From contig NZ_RXOF01000003.1 of NCBI RefSeq assembly GCF_003970915.1, positions 186,001-250,000 of the forward strand: a stretch of DNA of 64,000 nucleotides, in the 5' to 3' direction. The stretch comes from Hymenobacter gummosus (GTDB lineage: Bacteria; Bacteroidota; Bacteroidia; Cytophagales; Hymenobacteraceae). Under the pieces are notes generated by a model. It made no database searches. It worked only from the letters and a program-made list of their open reading frames with translations, and had not been told where the DNA came from. Below are positions 32,873 through 41,761 of this stretch, piece after piece (position 1 is the first letter of the stretch; every line of letters starts with the position of its first letter). The position numbers and the translations under genes were made by a program.

Positions 32873-35800
32873 ATGAACGCTCCCGCCCCCGCCCTACCCC
32901 CGCCCGCCGTCGACGCGGCCCAGCTGCAACCCTTTCTGCGCCAGGCCGCCCAGGATTTGCTCCGCCGCTTTTCCGGCGCCGAGCTGTCGGACCTGGTGGT
33001 GGTGGTGCCCACGCGCCGGGCGGTGGTGTACCTGAAAAACGAGCTTGCCCTGGCCGCCCCGCTGGGCGAGGCCCTGTGGAGCCCGCGCGTCACGTCGATG
33101 GAGGACTACATGGTGGACCTGGCCGGCGTGCAGGTGGAGGAGCCCATTGCCCTGCAGCTGCTGCTCTACGACATCCTGCGCGAGCTGGACCCCAACCTGG
33201 ATTTCGACCTGTTCACCGGCTGGTCGCGCCTCTTGCTCGACGACTTCTCCAACCTCGACCAGAACCTGGCCGACCCGGGCAGCCTGTTTGAGTACCTCTC
33301 CGAAGCCAAGGCGCTGGAGCGCTGGGACCTGACCGACACCCCGCCCCGGGCCTCGGCCACCACGGCCTGGTTTAAGTTCTGGGACGACCTGGAGAAGGTG
33401 TACCGCCGCCTGCGCCGCCGCCTGCAAATCGACAAGCTGGCCTACCCCGGCCTGGCCTACCGCCTGGCCGTGGACGCCATGCAGCGCCGGCTGGAGCGCG
33501 AGGAGCCGGTGCCGCGCCACGTGTTTCTGGGCCTGGGCACCCTCTCGCGTTCCGAGCAGCGCTTGCTGAAGCTGCTGCTCAAGGCCGACAAAGCCGAAGT
33601 CCGCTTCGACACGGACCGCTTTTATACCGAGCCGGGCACCGTCAACCGGGCCGGGATGCCCTTCCGCACCATCCGCGAGTACCTGGACCTGGGCGCGGAG
33701 GCCATGGGCTTCGCCGAAACCGGGGCGGTGGACCTTTTGCGCACCTTGCCGCGGCAGGTGCGCCTGATCGGGGTGGCCAACAACTCCATGCAGGGCAAGG
33801 TGGCCGGGCAGCTGGTGGCCGAGGGCCTGCAGCTGCGCCCCCGCGGCACGGTGGCCGTGGTCTTGCCCGACGAGACGCTGCTGCTGCCGGTGCTGCACGG
33901 GCTGCCGCCCGCCGAGGTGCCGCAGTTCAACGTGACCATGGGCCTGAGCTTCCGCAGCACCCCGCTGTTCAACCTCATCGACCTGCTCTTCGAGGTGCAC
34001 CTGACCGGCATCCGGGAGGGTGAAACCGCCTCCGACTACGGCGTCCGCCGCTACCACCACCTGACGGTGACCAAGCTGCTGGCCCACCCCTTCCTGCGCC
34101 GCTACGAGCAGTGGCTCAACCAGCAACCCGAGCAGCCCGAGTTTCACCACGTGCTCGACCACCTCTGCCGGCAGATCGTGCAGCGCAACGCCGTGCTGCT
34201 GACCGAGGACGAGCTGCGCGAGCTGGGCCGGCACCACCCGCTGGTGGAGGCGCTGTTTCGCCCCTGGCGCACCTGCGACGACGTGGTGCGGGCCTGCTAC
34301 GACCTCATCGACCGGCTGCGCGAGGTGTACCAGCACGAGCACACGGCCATCGAGGCGGAGTACCTGTACCTATTTTACACCCTGGTGCGCCAGCTCGATT
34401 CGGCCTTCGACCTGCGCACCCAGCGGCCCTCGGTGCGCTCCTTCCGGCGCTTTCTGTACGAGCAGATGACGCGCACCCGCCTGCCCTTCGCCGGGGAGCC
34501 CATTGCCCAGGTGCAGGTGATGGGCCTCTTGGAAACCCGCGCCCTCGACTTCGACCACGTCATCATCCTGAGCTGCAACGAGCAGATCCTGCCCGCCCCC
34601 AAGCGCAACAACTCCCTCTTTCCCTACGACGTGCTTACCAAGTACGCGCTGCCCACCTACGCCGAGCACGAGGCCGCCACCTCGCACCAGTTCTGGCGCC
34701 TGCTACAGCGCGCCCGGCAGGTCGATCTGGTGTACATTCTGCCCGGGGCCGAGGGCGTGCAGGCCGGCGAGCGAAGCCGCTTCCTGCTGCAGATCGAGCA
34801 CGACTTGCGCGACCAGAACCCCAACCTGCAGGTGCTCGACCTGACTGCCTCCGCCACCGTGCTGCCCTCGGGCGAGCTGGTGGGCGGCGAAATAGCCCGC
34901 GGCTCGGCCACCTCCCCCACCGCCGGCATCCCCCTGGATCAGCAGCCCTTGGAAGGCGCCGCGCCCCCGCCCGCCGCCCCGCAGTCGGCCAGCCAGAAGT
35001 ACGAGGGCGACCTGGTGCTGGAAAAGGACTACGAGCTGCGCGGGGCCATCCGCGGGCTGCTGGAGCGCGGGCTGTCGGCCTCGGCCCTAAACGAGTTTCT
35101 GACCTGCTCGCTCCGGTTCTACTTCTCGCGCATTGCCCGCTTTCAGGAGCAGGAGGGCGTGCAGGAAGAGCTGGGCGCCGACGTGTTCGGCACGGCCGTG
35201 CACTACGTGCTGGAGCAGCTGATGATGCCGTTTTTCAAGAGCCAAACGCCCATCACCGCCGCCGACCTCGACGCCTGGCTGCCCCGGATTTCGGGCCTGC
35301 TGGAGCTGGGCCTGGCCCTCGACGACGGGGCCGAAACCGAAAACCCGCGCCAGCAGCTGCCCGACGAGGGCCTCAACCACGTGCTGCGCGGCGTGGGCGT
35401 GCGCCTGATTGAGCGGTACTTGGAAACCCTGCGCCAGCAGATAGAAACCGACGGGCCGCTGCGGGTGGTGGGCCTGGAGGAGGAGCTGCACGGCACCGTG
35501 TTCGTCGACGTGCCCGAGGAGGGGCGCGTGGCCGTGCGCCTGGTGGGCTACGCCGACCGCGTGGACGAGCTGCCCGACGGCCGCCGCCGCATCGTGGACT
35601 ACAAAACCGGCGCGGTGCACGGCGGCGGGCTAAACCTGCTGGGCGGCCCGCGCAAGAAATACACGCCCGAGGAAGCCCTGGAACGCCTCGTGACCGAGCC
35701 CGGCGGCGGGGCCGAAAAAGTGCGGCAGCTCTGGCTCTACCGCCTCATGCTGGCCCAGCGCGGCTTCGCGGCCGCCCAGGCCGCCATCATTCCCCTGCGC

Positions 35801-35992
35801 GACCCGAAACCCGAGCCCCTGGAAGCCGACCTGTCGTTCCTCACTTCCGACGGCCAGCTCTTCGAAGAAGCCAGCCAGCAGGCCATGACCCGCCTGGTCA
35901 CCCGCATGCTCGACGCGCAGGAGCCCATCCGCAAAACCGACGACCTGAACGTGTGCCAGTACTGCCCCTACAAGGGCATCTGCGCGCGGTAA
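32873..35992 (+). CDS. addB: AddB-type PD-(D/E)XK nuclease with Fe-S cluster
   Basis: 1039 residues. It is the inactivated-helicase-plus-nuclease partner of AddA: an N-terminal region with VVVVPTRRAVVYLKNELA instead of a working Walker A, then helicase-like motifs (VQVMGLLETRALDFDHVIIL). The C-terminal RecB-family nuclease has HGTVFV ... GRVAVRLVGYADRVDEL ... RRRIVDYKTGAV with the full D-x-K set (Asp909, Lys911). Four cysteines (745, 1028, 1031, 1037; CQYCPYKGIC) match the Fe-S cluster that staples this domain in AddB. It lies 10 kb from addA, on the same strand and not in an operon with it. With AddA's nuclease lysine lost, AddB may supply all cutting. Confidence 0.92.
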   Translation: MNAPAPALPPPAVDAAQLQPFLRQAAQDLLRRFSGAELSDLVVVVPTRRAVVYLKNELALAAPLGEALWSPRVTSMEDYMVDLAGVQVEEPIALQLLLYDILRELDPNLDFDLFTGWSRLLLDDFSNLDQNLADPGSLFEYLSEAKALERWDLTDTPPRASATTAWFKFWDDLEKVYRRLRRRLQIDKLAYPGLAYRLAVDAMQRRLEREEPVPRHVFLGLGTLSRSEQRLLKLLLKADKAEVRFDTDRFYTEPGTVNRAGMPFRTIREYLDLGAEAMGFAETGAVDLLRTLPRQVRLIGVANNSMQGKVAGQLVAEGLQLRPRGTVAVVLPDETLLLPVLHGLPPAEVPQFNVTMGLSFRSTPLFNLIDLLFEVHLTGIREGETASDYGVRRYHHLTVTKLLAHPFLRRYEQWLNQQPEQPEFHHVLDHLCRQIVQRNAVLLTEDELRELGRHHPLVEALFRPWRTCDDVVRACYDLIDRLREVYQHEHTAIEAEYLYLFYTLVRQLDSAFDLRTQRPSVRSFRRFLYEQMTRTRLPFAGEPIAQVQVMGLLETRALDFDHVIILSCNEQILPAPKRNNSLFPYDVLTKYALPTYAEHEAATSHQFWRLLQRARQVDLVYILPGAEGVQAGERSRFLLQIEHDLRDQNPNLQVLDLTASATVLPSGELVGGEIARGSATSPTAGIPLDQQPLEGAAPPPAAPQSASQKYEGDLVLEKDYELRGAIRGLLERGLSASALNEFLTCSLRFYFSRIARFQEQEGVQEELGADVFGTAVHYVLEQLMMPFFKSQTPITAADLDAWLPRISGLLELGLALDDGAETENPRQQLPDEGLNHVLRGVGVRLIERYLETLRQQIETDGPLRVVGLEEELHGTVFVDVPEEGRVAVRLVGYADRVDELPDGRRRIVDYKTGAVHGGGLNLLGGPRKKYTPEEALERLVTEPGGGAEKVRQLWLYRLMLAQRGFAAAQAAIIPLRDPKPEPLEADLSFLTSDGQLFEEASQQAMTRLVTRMLDAQEPIRKTDDLNVCQYCPYKGICAR

Positions 35993-36016
35993 ACGGGGCT
36001 GACGGCTCACCCTGCT

Positions 36017-36044
36017 GTCATTGCCGCGCTTCGCTCGCAATGAC
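36017..36044. repeat. short TCATTGC palindrome (family C terminus)
   Basis: GTCATTGC pairs with GCAATGAC around a 12-base loop (CGCGCTTCGCTC). Same terminal sequence as the element at 7994-8227. It sits between addB and the cytosine deaminase gene and may also act as the addB terminator. Confidence 0.75.
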
Positions 36045-36069
36045 GGCCGGTGCCGCCCTCTTCGCCGGA

Positions 36070-36077
36070 TACTTTTG
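36070..36077 (+). promoter_or_regulatory. -7 box TACTTTTG for the deaminase gene
   Basis: TACTTTTG, an exact TAnnTTTG match, 34 bases before ATG 36112. Confidence 0.6.
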
Positions 36078-36111
36078 CATCTTCGCGTTTTACTCTGATT
36101 CCCTTTCTCCC

Positions 36112-36546
36112 ATGGACGAATTTATGCAAGTCGCCATCGACGAGGCCCGGCTGGGCCGCTCGCAGGGTGGTATTCCGATTGGTGCCGCGCTGGTGCGCAA
36201 CGGCGAGCTGGTGGCCCGCGGGCACAACAAGCGCGTGCAGGAGCTGAACCCCATCCTGCACGGCGAAATGGACTGCCTCAACAACGCCGGCCGCCAGCGC
36301 ACTTACCGCGACACGGTGCTCTATACCACCCTGATGCCCTGCTACATGTGCGCGGGTACCATCGTGCAGTTCAAGATTCCGAAGGTGGTGGTGGGCGAAG
36401 ACCGCACCTTCGGCGAGTCCCGCGCCTTCCTCGAAAGCCACGGCGTGCAGGTCGAAATCCTCGATCTGCAGGAGTGCGTGGACATGATGAACGAATTTAT
36501 CGAAGCCGAGCCCACGCTCTGGAACGAGGACATCATGGAGCTGTAG
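36112..36546 (+). CDS. cytosine deaminase, yeast FCY1-type
   Basis: 144 residues from ATG 36112 (MDEFMQVAIDEARLG), supported by the promoter box at 36070. The zinc deaminase motifs are HGEMD (His50, Glu52) and PCYMC (Cys77, Cys80). The whole chain follows yeast cytosine deaminase more closely than bacterial guanine or tRNA deaminases: GGIPIGAALV, RGHNKRVQ, LHGEMDCLNNAGR, TYRDTVLYTTLMPCYMCAG, IPKVVVGE and the C-terminal TLWNEDIMEL, which corresponds to the substrate-gate segment of FCY1. It converts cytosine to uracil for pyrimidine salvage. Monocistronic. A general nucleoside deaminase is the conservative alternative. Confidence 0.85.
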   Translation: MDEFMQVAIDEARLGRSQGGIPIGAALVRNGELVARGHNKRVQELNPILHGEMDCLNNAGRQRTYRDTVLYTTLMPCYMCAGTIVQFKIPKVVVGEDRTFGESRAFLESHGVQVEILDLQECVDMMNEFIEAEPTLWNEDIMEL

Positions 36547-36631
36547 GCCCGTTTAGCCTCCCTTCGGCGCCCCGCCGCCCGCGGGCCCCGTTCACATCTT
36601 TGTGTGAGGGGCTGATGCGGGCGGCGGGGCG

Positions 36632-36639
36632 TACTTTTG
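36632..36639 (+). promoter_or_regulatory. -7 box TACTTTTG for the zinc-ribbon gene
   Basis: TACTTTTG is 4 bases before ATG 36644, giving a leaderless or nearly leaderless transcript. Confidence 0.6.
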
Positions 36640-36643
36640 GGGC

Positions 36644-36949
36644 ATGGAACAGGCCCCGCTTTCCGCCACCAAGCGCTGCCCCCACTGCGGGCAGTGGTCG
36701 GACTACCGGCAGCAGCCCGACGACCGGTGCCAGCACTGCCACGAGCTGCTCGACCCGCTGGGCCCCCAGCGCGCGGCCGAGATGGAGCAGGCCTGGAAGT
36801 GGGAAATGCCCCCGGCCATGCTTATTCCCATCCCCGAAACCGAACCGGCCTGGCTGCGCGGGCTGAAATACGTGGTGCGCGGCGGGCAGCTGCTGTTCGC
36901 GGCCACCGTGTCGTTTATCGTATGGTTTCTGACCACCCTGGCCGGCTAG
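36644..36949 (+). CDS. zinc-ribbon membrane protein
   Basis: 101 residues. A rubredoxin-like zinc ribbon at the N-terminus (RCPHCGQWSDY ... CQHCHELLDP, CxxC-x(16)-CxxC) is followed by a linker with EMEQAWKWEMPP and a single C-terminal helix (about 77-98, LLFAATVSFIVWFLTTLAG). Likely tail-anchored with the ribbon in the cytoplasm. Common in Bacteroidota as a conserved hypothetical. It overlaps the next gene by 28 bases in another frame, so the two are translationally linked. Confidence 0.78.
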   Translation: MEQAPLSATKRCPHCGQWSDYRQQPDDRCQHCHELLDPLGPQRAAEMEQAWKWEMPPAMLIPIPETEPAWLRGLKYVVRGGQLLFAATVSFIVWFLTTLAG

Positions 36950-37308
36950 CCCTGGCGCCGCTGCGCCGGCCCCTGTTCGGGGCCTGCGCCGGGCTCTACG
37001 GCGGCTACCAGCTGCTCAGCCGGGGCCTGCACCAGCCGCTGCCGGGCTGGGTCACCAGCTGGCTGGCCGATGCGCTGGCCATGCCCGTCATCCTCACCCT
37101 GGCCCTGGTGGCCCAGCGCCTGCTGCGCCGCCGGCCCCGCTTCGTGCTGCCCGACGCGTGGCTGCTGGCCGCCTGGCTGTACGTCAGTCTGTGGTTTGAG
37201 CTATTGGCCCCGCGCCTACACCCCGCCCGCTACACCGCCGACTGGCTCGACGTGCTGGCCTACGCCCTGGGTACCTGGGCTTTCCGCCGCTGGCTGAACC
37301 GGCCCTAG
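36922..37308 (+). CDS. small membrane protein overlapping the zinc-ribbon gene
   Basis: 128 residues from the ATG at 36922 (MVSDHPGRLALAPLRR), which lies within the last codons of the upstream gene. About three helices (LFGACAGLYGGYQLL, LADALAMPVILTLALVAQRLL, AWLLAAWLYVSLWFELLAP) and a conserved-looking ending YTADWLDVLAYALGTWAFRR. Not assigned to a family; the last part recalls VanZ-like or DUF2809-type small membrane proteins. Coupled expression with the zinc-ribbon protein suggests a two-part membrane unit. Confidence 0.7.
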   Translation: MVSDHPGRLALAPLRRPLFGACAGLYGGYQLLSRGLHQPLPGWVTSWLADALAMPVILTLALVAQRLLRRRPRFVLPDAWLLAAWLYVSLWFELLAPRLHPARYTADWLDVLAYALGTWAFRRWLNRP

Positions 37309-37421
37309 CCCGGGGCAGCCTGGCGGGGTCAACCTCGTCCCCTGCTTTCTGCGTAGACCTTCATTGCCGCCCGCCGCGCCCTGTGCCCGGCGGGCGGCTT
37401 GTTTCCACCAACCCCTCCCGC

Positions 37422-38261
37422 ATGGTTTTCGACGATTTGCACCGGGTTATCAATACCTACTGGACCCAGTTTTTGTACCTGCTGCCCAAGCTCGGGGTGG
37501 CGCTGCTGCTCCTCATCATTGCCGTGTTCGTGGCCAACCGCCTCAGCCGCCTCATCGGCGGGCGGCTGCACGGCCAGTCGCACGACCCGCTGCTGGCCGA
37601 GTTTCTCACGCGCCTCATCAAGTGGGCCCTGCTGCTGGTGGGCCTGATGCTCTGCCTGCAGGTGCTGGGCATGACGGGGGTGGTCAGCGGCATGGTAGCC
37701 GGCGCGGGCCTGACGGCCTTTGTGGTCGGCTTCGCGCTCAAGGACATTGCCGAGAACTTCCTGGCCGGCGTGGTGCTGGCCTTCAACCGCCCTTTCCGCA
37801 TCCACGACACCATTCAGATCAAGGACAACAAGGAGCTAATGGGCCGGGTGGAAACGCTGAACCTGCGCACCACCCTCATCAAGACCTTCGACGGGCGCCA
37901 CATCTACCTGCCCAACGCCCTGGTGCTGCGCGAGGCCCTCATCAACTTCACCCGCGACGGGTTTATCCGCCCCGACTTCCAGGTGGCCGTCGACATCGGC
38001 CCCGACGGCAGCTCCGAGCGGGTGCAGCAGCAGATTATGGAGGTCGTGAGGGCCGCCCCCGACGTTATCGACGAGCCCCAGCACCGGCCCTACATCACCC
38101 TGGACAAGGCAGAGGGCACGGTGCTGACCCTGCACGTGTACTTCTGGACCAGCTCCGAGGATTACCGCCGCGGCGTGCTGGAGCTGAAAAGTGAGCTGAT
38201 GCAGGCCGTGCGCCAGCACCTCGGCAAGCAGGGCTACCCCAAGCCGGCTACGGTGAGCTAG
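37422..38261 (+). CDS. MscS-family mechanosensitive channel
   Basis: 279 residues from the ATG giving MVFDDLHRVINTYWTQ. Three N-terminal helices include the pore-lining TM3 (GMVAGAGLTAFVVGFALKDI) followed directly by NFLAGVVLAFNRPFRIHDTI, the MscS beta-domain hallmark. The C-terminal alpha/beta domain ends VLTLHVYFW ... RRGVLELKSELMQAV. It opens on membrane tension to release solutes during osmotic downshock. The size matches the short E. coli MscS. Monocistronic, followed by a palindromic element. Confidence 0.93.
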   Translation: MVFDDLHRVINTYWTQFLYLLPKLGVALLLLIIAVFVANRLSRLIGGRLHGQSHDPLLAEFLTRLIKWALLLVGLMLCLQVLGMTGVVSGMVAGAGLTAFVVGFALKDIAENFLAGVVLAFNRPFRIHDTIQIKDNKELMGRVETLNLRTTLIKTFDGRHIYLPNALVLREALINFTRDGFIRPDFQVAVDIGPDGSSERVQQQIMEVVRAAPDVIDEPQHRPYITLDKAEGTVLTLHVYFWTSSEDYRRGVLELKSELMQAVRQHLGKQGYPKPATVS

Positions 38262-38332
38262 AGAGACGGAATTATTTTCGCGCCCCTGACCCAATTCTTT
38301 AGTAGTCAACAGAATCAGCTCAGCCTCTGACT

Positions 38333-38490
38333 AGCCGCGGAGCGGCGCCACGTCAATAGCATCCGTCTGCAGGAAATGCCCCCGAGCTCCGGGGAGCGGC
38401 ACCCTACCCACACGGGCAAGGTGCCGCTCCTCCGGAGCTCGGGGCGTTCTGATCCGTCTGCTGCTATTGAGGTGACGCCGCTACGCGGCT
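38333..38490. repeat. nested palindromic element, family A (second copy)
   Basis: The 29-bp outer arms (38333-38361 and 38462-38490) pair with four mismatches and share the terminus AGCCGCG(G/T)AGCGGCG with the element at 5665. Inner arms at about 38380-38403 and 38420-38444 (core CCGAGCTCCGG) are unrelated to those of the first copy. Non-coding. Confidence 0.82.
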
Positions 38491-38679
38491 GGCAGGTGGG
38501 ACCAGAGCTACCACATTGCCCGATTGGACCAGCCCGTCATGCCGACCACTGGGGCCTCCTACCCGCTGATGGCCGCCGGTAATTTCCGGCCCTGATAGGT
38601 AGCACCGCCCAACGCGCCGCGGCGGCGTTGGGCCGGGCGGCGGCTTCTGCCTATTTTAGCCGGTCTTTTCCGCCGCCGC

Positions 38680-41667
38680 GTGCCCCAGCTTCCTTTTCTG
38701 CGCTGCTTGCTGTTCCTGCTGCTGCTCTTGGGGTTGCGCCCCGCCGGGCGGGCCCAGGGCTGGCAGCCCGATGCCACGCTCAGCCGCCTGCTGATTCACC
38801 AGCTGGTGCAGGACCCGAGCGGCCTGCTCTGGGTGGCGGCCGAGGAAGGCCTGTTTCGCTACGACGGCTACGACCTGGTGCCCCTGGCCGACCTGGCCGC
38901 GCTGCCTCCCGGCCTGCGCCTCGACCGCGCCGTGGTGCTGACCCTTGATAAGCAGCAGCGGCTCTGGATTGGTAGCAGCCGCGGGCTGTTTTGCCTGCAG
39001 GGCCGCCGCCTCACCCAGCTGGCCCTGCCCGGCGTGGGCACGGCCCCGGTGGTGGTCAATGCCCTGCTGCGGCACCCGCGCAGCGGCGCCCTGTGGGTGG
39101 GCTACGCCGATGAGGCCGTGGCCGTGTTTGCCGATGCTGCCCGCCCCGGCCGCCGCGTGCCGCTGGCCCTGGGCACGCCCGCCGTGTGGCTGGGCCCGGC
39201 CGACGACAGCGCCGTGTGGGCCGTGTCGGCGGCGCACCGGGTGGCGTACTGCACGCCCCGCCGCGGCACGGTGCGGCCCTACCGGCCGGTGGCCGAGCTG
39301 CGCCCCCTGGCCGGCACCCGGCCGCTGCAGCTGCTGGGCACCCGCTCCCTTTACCAGGAGCAGCCCGATGGCACGCTGCGCCCGGTGCTGCGCTGGCTGC
39401 CCGGCCGCGACGAGGCCAACTTCGTGCCCGGGCAGCGCGGCTCCGACTGGCAGTGGGCGGTGGCCGGGCAGCTGGTGCAGCTCAGCCGCCGGCCCGGTGC
39501 ATCGGCGTCGGATCAGCTGCCCCAGGTGCGGCTCAGCCCCGCCGCCTTCGAGCGGGCGGGCCAGCTGCCCCGGCCCTACACCGTGGTAACCGACGCCAAC
39601 GGGCTGCGCTGGGCCTACTGTCCCTCGCAGCGCGGCTGCTACAAGCAGCGCGCCGGGGCCGAAGCCATTGAGGCCCTGCCCTCCCGCCCGCTGGCCCGCT
39701 ACAGTACCCGCACCATTCTGCGCCTGCCCGACGGCCGCCTGCTCGTCAGTGCCTACGGGGCGGCGCTGGTGCAGCCCGCCGACAGCCCGCAGGCCCCGCT
39801 GCGCCCCTGGCCGCTCTACGAACACGGCCGCCCTTCCGAAGCCGTGCTGCTCGACGCGCTCAGCACCCCGGCCGGGCAGGTGGTCTTTGCCGAGGAAAAC
39901 CACCCCTTCGGCCTGCTCGACTACCGGCGTGGGCAGCTGCGCCGCCTGGCCCTGCCGGCCACCGATACGGCCTTTATCAGCAGCCTGTGCGTGCTGCGCG
40001 ACAGCAGCGGGGCCGTGTGGGGCGGCAGTAGCCGCGGCCTCTTCCGCCTCGATCTGGCGCGCGCCCAGGCCCGCCCCTACCAGCACCCCGGCCGCGCTGC
40101 GCTGCCCTTCGATAAGCTCGAAATCCAGAAAATAGCCGCCGCGCCCGGGGGCTGGCTGTGGCTGGCTACCAGCGGCGGCCTGTACTACCTCCACCCTCCT
40201 ACCGGCCGCCTGCGCCACTTCGGCACCGCCGAGGCCGGCCCCGCCCGCCTGCCCACCGACGACCTGCTCAGCGCCTGGGCCGCCGCCGACGGCAGCGCCT
40301 GGGTGGCCACCCGCGCGGCCGGGCTGCTGCGGGTGCACCCGCGGCAGGGCCTGCGGCGCCAGCTCACCACCGCTACCGGCCTGCCCAGCAACACCGTGGG
40401 CACGGTGCTGACCGACGGGCAGGGCCAGGTCTGGGCCGGCACGTTTGCCGGGCTGGTGCGCTACGACCCGGTGCGCGGCCGCCTCACCGTGTTCAACGAA
40501 ACCGACGGCCTGGCCGACGCTGAGCTGAACCGCCAATCGGCCTGGCGGGCGCCGGACGGGGAGCTGTACTTCGGGGGCGTGGGCGGCCTGCACCGGGTGC
40601 TGCCCGCGCGGGCGGCCGGCGGGCGGCAGCGGGCCCCGCGCCTGCTGCTGAGCGCCTACACCCAGCACCACAGCCGCCCCGATACCACCCAGACGCACCA
40701 CCTGCCCGGCCCCCGGCCGCCCGCCCTCACCCTGGCCCCCACCGACGCCTTCGTGGAGCTGCACCTGGCCCTGACCGACTACCTCGCCCCCGAGCAGGCC
40801 CGCTTCGAGTACCGGCTGACGGGCAGCGCCGACGAGCGGTGGCGGCCCCTGGGCAATACCCACGTGCTGAGCTTGCGCGGCCTGCCCGCCGGCGACTACA
40901 CCGTGGCCCTGCGCGGGGTATCGGGCCGGGGCGTGGCGGCCCGCAACGAGCTGCGCGTGCCCCTGACGGTGCAGGCCGTGTGGTGGCGCCGGCCCTGGGC
41001 CTGGCTGCTGGCCGCCGCGCTGCTGGGGGCCGGGCTCTACGGGCTGCACCGCCGCCGCCTGGCCCGGGTGCGGCGGGTGGAGCGCCTGCGCAGCCGCATT
41101 GCCGCCGACTTGCACGACGAGGTGGGCACCCTGCTCACCCGCGTGAGCCTGCAGGCCGAGCTGCTGCGCCAGACCCAGCCCGAAGCCAACCCTACCCTTG
41201 ACCGCCTGCTGAGCAACAGTCGCCAGGCCGCCGGCACCATGCGCGACATCGTGTGGGGCATCGACGCGCAGGCGGATACCGCGGGGGCCCTGCTCGACCG
41301 CATGCGGGACCACCTCGACCAGACGGCCGCCCCGGCCGGGCTGGCCACCGAGCTGCACGTGCGCGGCCTGCGCGACGCCCAGCCGCTGCCGCCCGAGCTG
41401 CGCCAGCACCTCTACCTCATCTTCAAGGAGGCCGTCAGCAACGCCGCCCGCCACGCCCAGGGCGCCACCCGCCTCGACGTGACGCTGGCGCGGGAGGCCG
41501 GCACGCTGACGCTGCGCGTGGAAGACGACGGCCGGCCCACCGGCGCGGCCACCCGCAGCGGCATGGGCCGGCGCAACATGCAGCAGCGAGCCGGGCTGCT
41601 CCACGGCACGCTTACGGCCGAGGCCCGGCCGCAGGGCTTCGTGGTGAGCCTGCAGGTGCCGTTCTGA
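38680..41667 (+). CDS. propeller-type sensor histidine kinase
   Basis: 995 residues from a GTG with a good signal peptide (LLFLLLLLGLRPAGRAQG). The periplasmic part is two seven-bladed reg_prop propellers with blades such as LVQDPSGLLWVAAEEGLFRY, followed by a Y_Y_Y domain (ARFEYRLTGSADERWRPLG, about 705-770). One helix (WAWLLAAALLGAGLYGL) leads to a HisKA_3 domain with phospho-acceptor His812 in DLHDEVG, and a HATPase domain (IFKEAVSNAARHA ... EDDGRP ... GMGRRNMQQRA). It senses an extracellular ligand, often glycan-related, and phosphorylates a NarL/LuxR-type regulator. The nearest such regulator is at 43370-44005, two genes away. Confidence 0.93.
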   Translation: MPQLPFLRCLLFLLLLLGLRPAGRAQGWQPDATLSRLLIHQLVQDPSGLLWVAAEEGLFRYDGYDLVPLADLAALPPGLRLDRAVVLTLDKQQRLWIGSSRGLFCLQGRRLTQLALPGVGTAPVVVNALLRHPRSGALWVGYADEAVAVFADAARPGRRVPLALGTPAVWLGPADDSAVWAVSAAHRVAYCTPRRGTVRPYRPVAELRPLAGTRPLQLLGTRSLYQEQPDGTLRPVLRWLPGRDEANFVPGQRGSDWQWAVAGQLVQLSRRPGASASDQLPQVRLSPAAFERAGQLPRPYTVVTDANGLRWAYCPSQRGCYKQRAGAEAIEALPSRPLARYSTRTILRLPDGRLLVSAYGAALVQPADSPQAPLRPWPLYEHGRPSEAVLLDALSTPAGQVVFAEENHPFGLLDYRRGQLRRLALPATDTAFISSLCVLRDSSGAVWGGSSRGLFRLDLARAQARPYQHPGRAALPFDKLEIQKIAAAPGGWLWLATSGGLYYLHPPTGRLRHFGTAEAGPARLPTDDLLSAWAAADGSAWVATRAAGLLRVHPRQGLRRQLTTATGLPSNTVGTVLTDGQGQVWAGTFAGLVRYDPVRGRLTVFNETDGLADAELNRQSAWRAPDGELYFGGVGGLHRVLPARAAGGRQRAPRLLLSAYTQHHSRPDTTQTHHLPGPRPPALTLAPTDAFVELHLALTDYLAPEQARFEYRLTGSADERWRPLGNTHVLSLRGLPAGDYTVALRGVSGRGVAARNELRVPLTVQAVWWRRPWAWLLAAALLGAGLYGLHRRRLARVRRVERLRSRIAADLHDEVGTLLTRVSLQAELLRQTQPEANPTLDRLLSNSRQAAGTMRDIVWGIDAQADTAGALLDRMRDHLDQTAAPAGLATELHVRGLRDAQPLPPELRQHLYLIFKEAVSNAARHAQGATRLDVTLAREAGTLTLRVEDDGRPTGAATRSGMGRRNMQQRAGLLHGTLTAEARPQGFVVSLQVPF

Positions 41668-41761
41668 GCAGGAGCCGCCCCGCCGCCGGTTTTGAAGCCG
41701 GGCAGTTGGCCCGCGTCGACGAGGGGCCTATCTTACCGCCTCAGCTTTAGCAATTAGCAGT

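Noticed and set aside
38656-41604. Long open frame antisense to the sensor kinase
   Set aside because: High GC content keeps the opposite frame open; the product is Gly/Ala/Gln/His-rich without domains, while the plus strand encodes a complete kinase.
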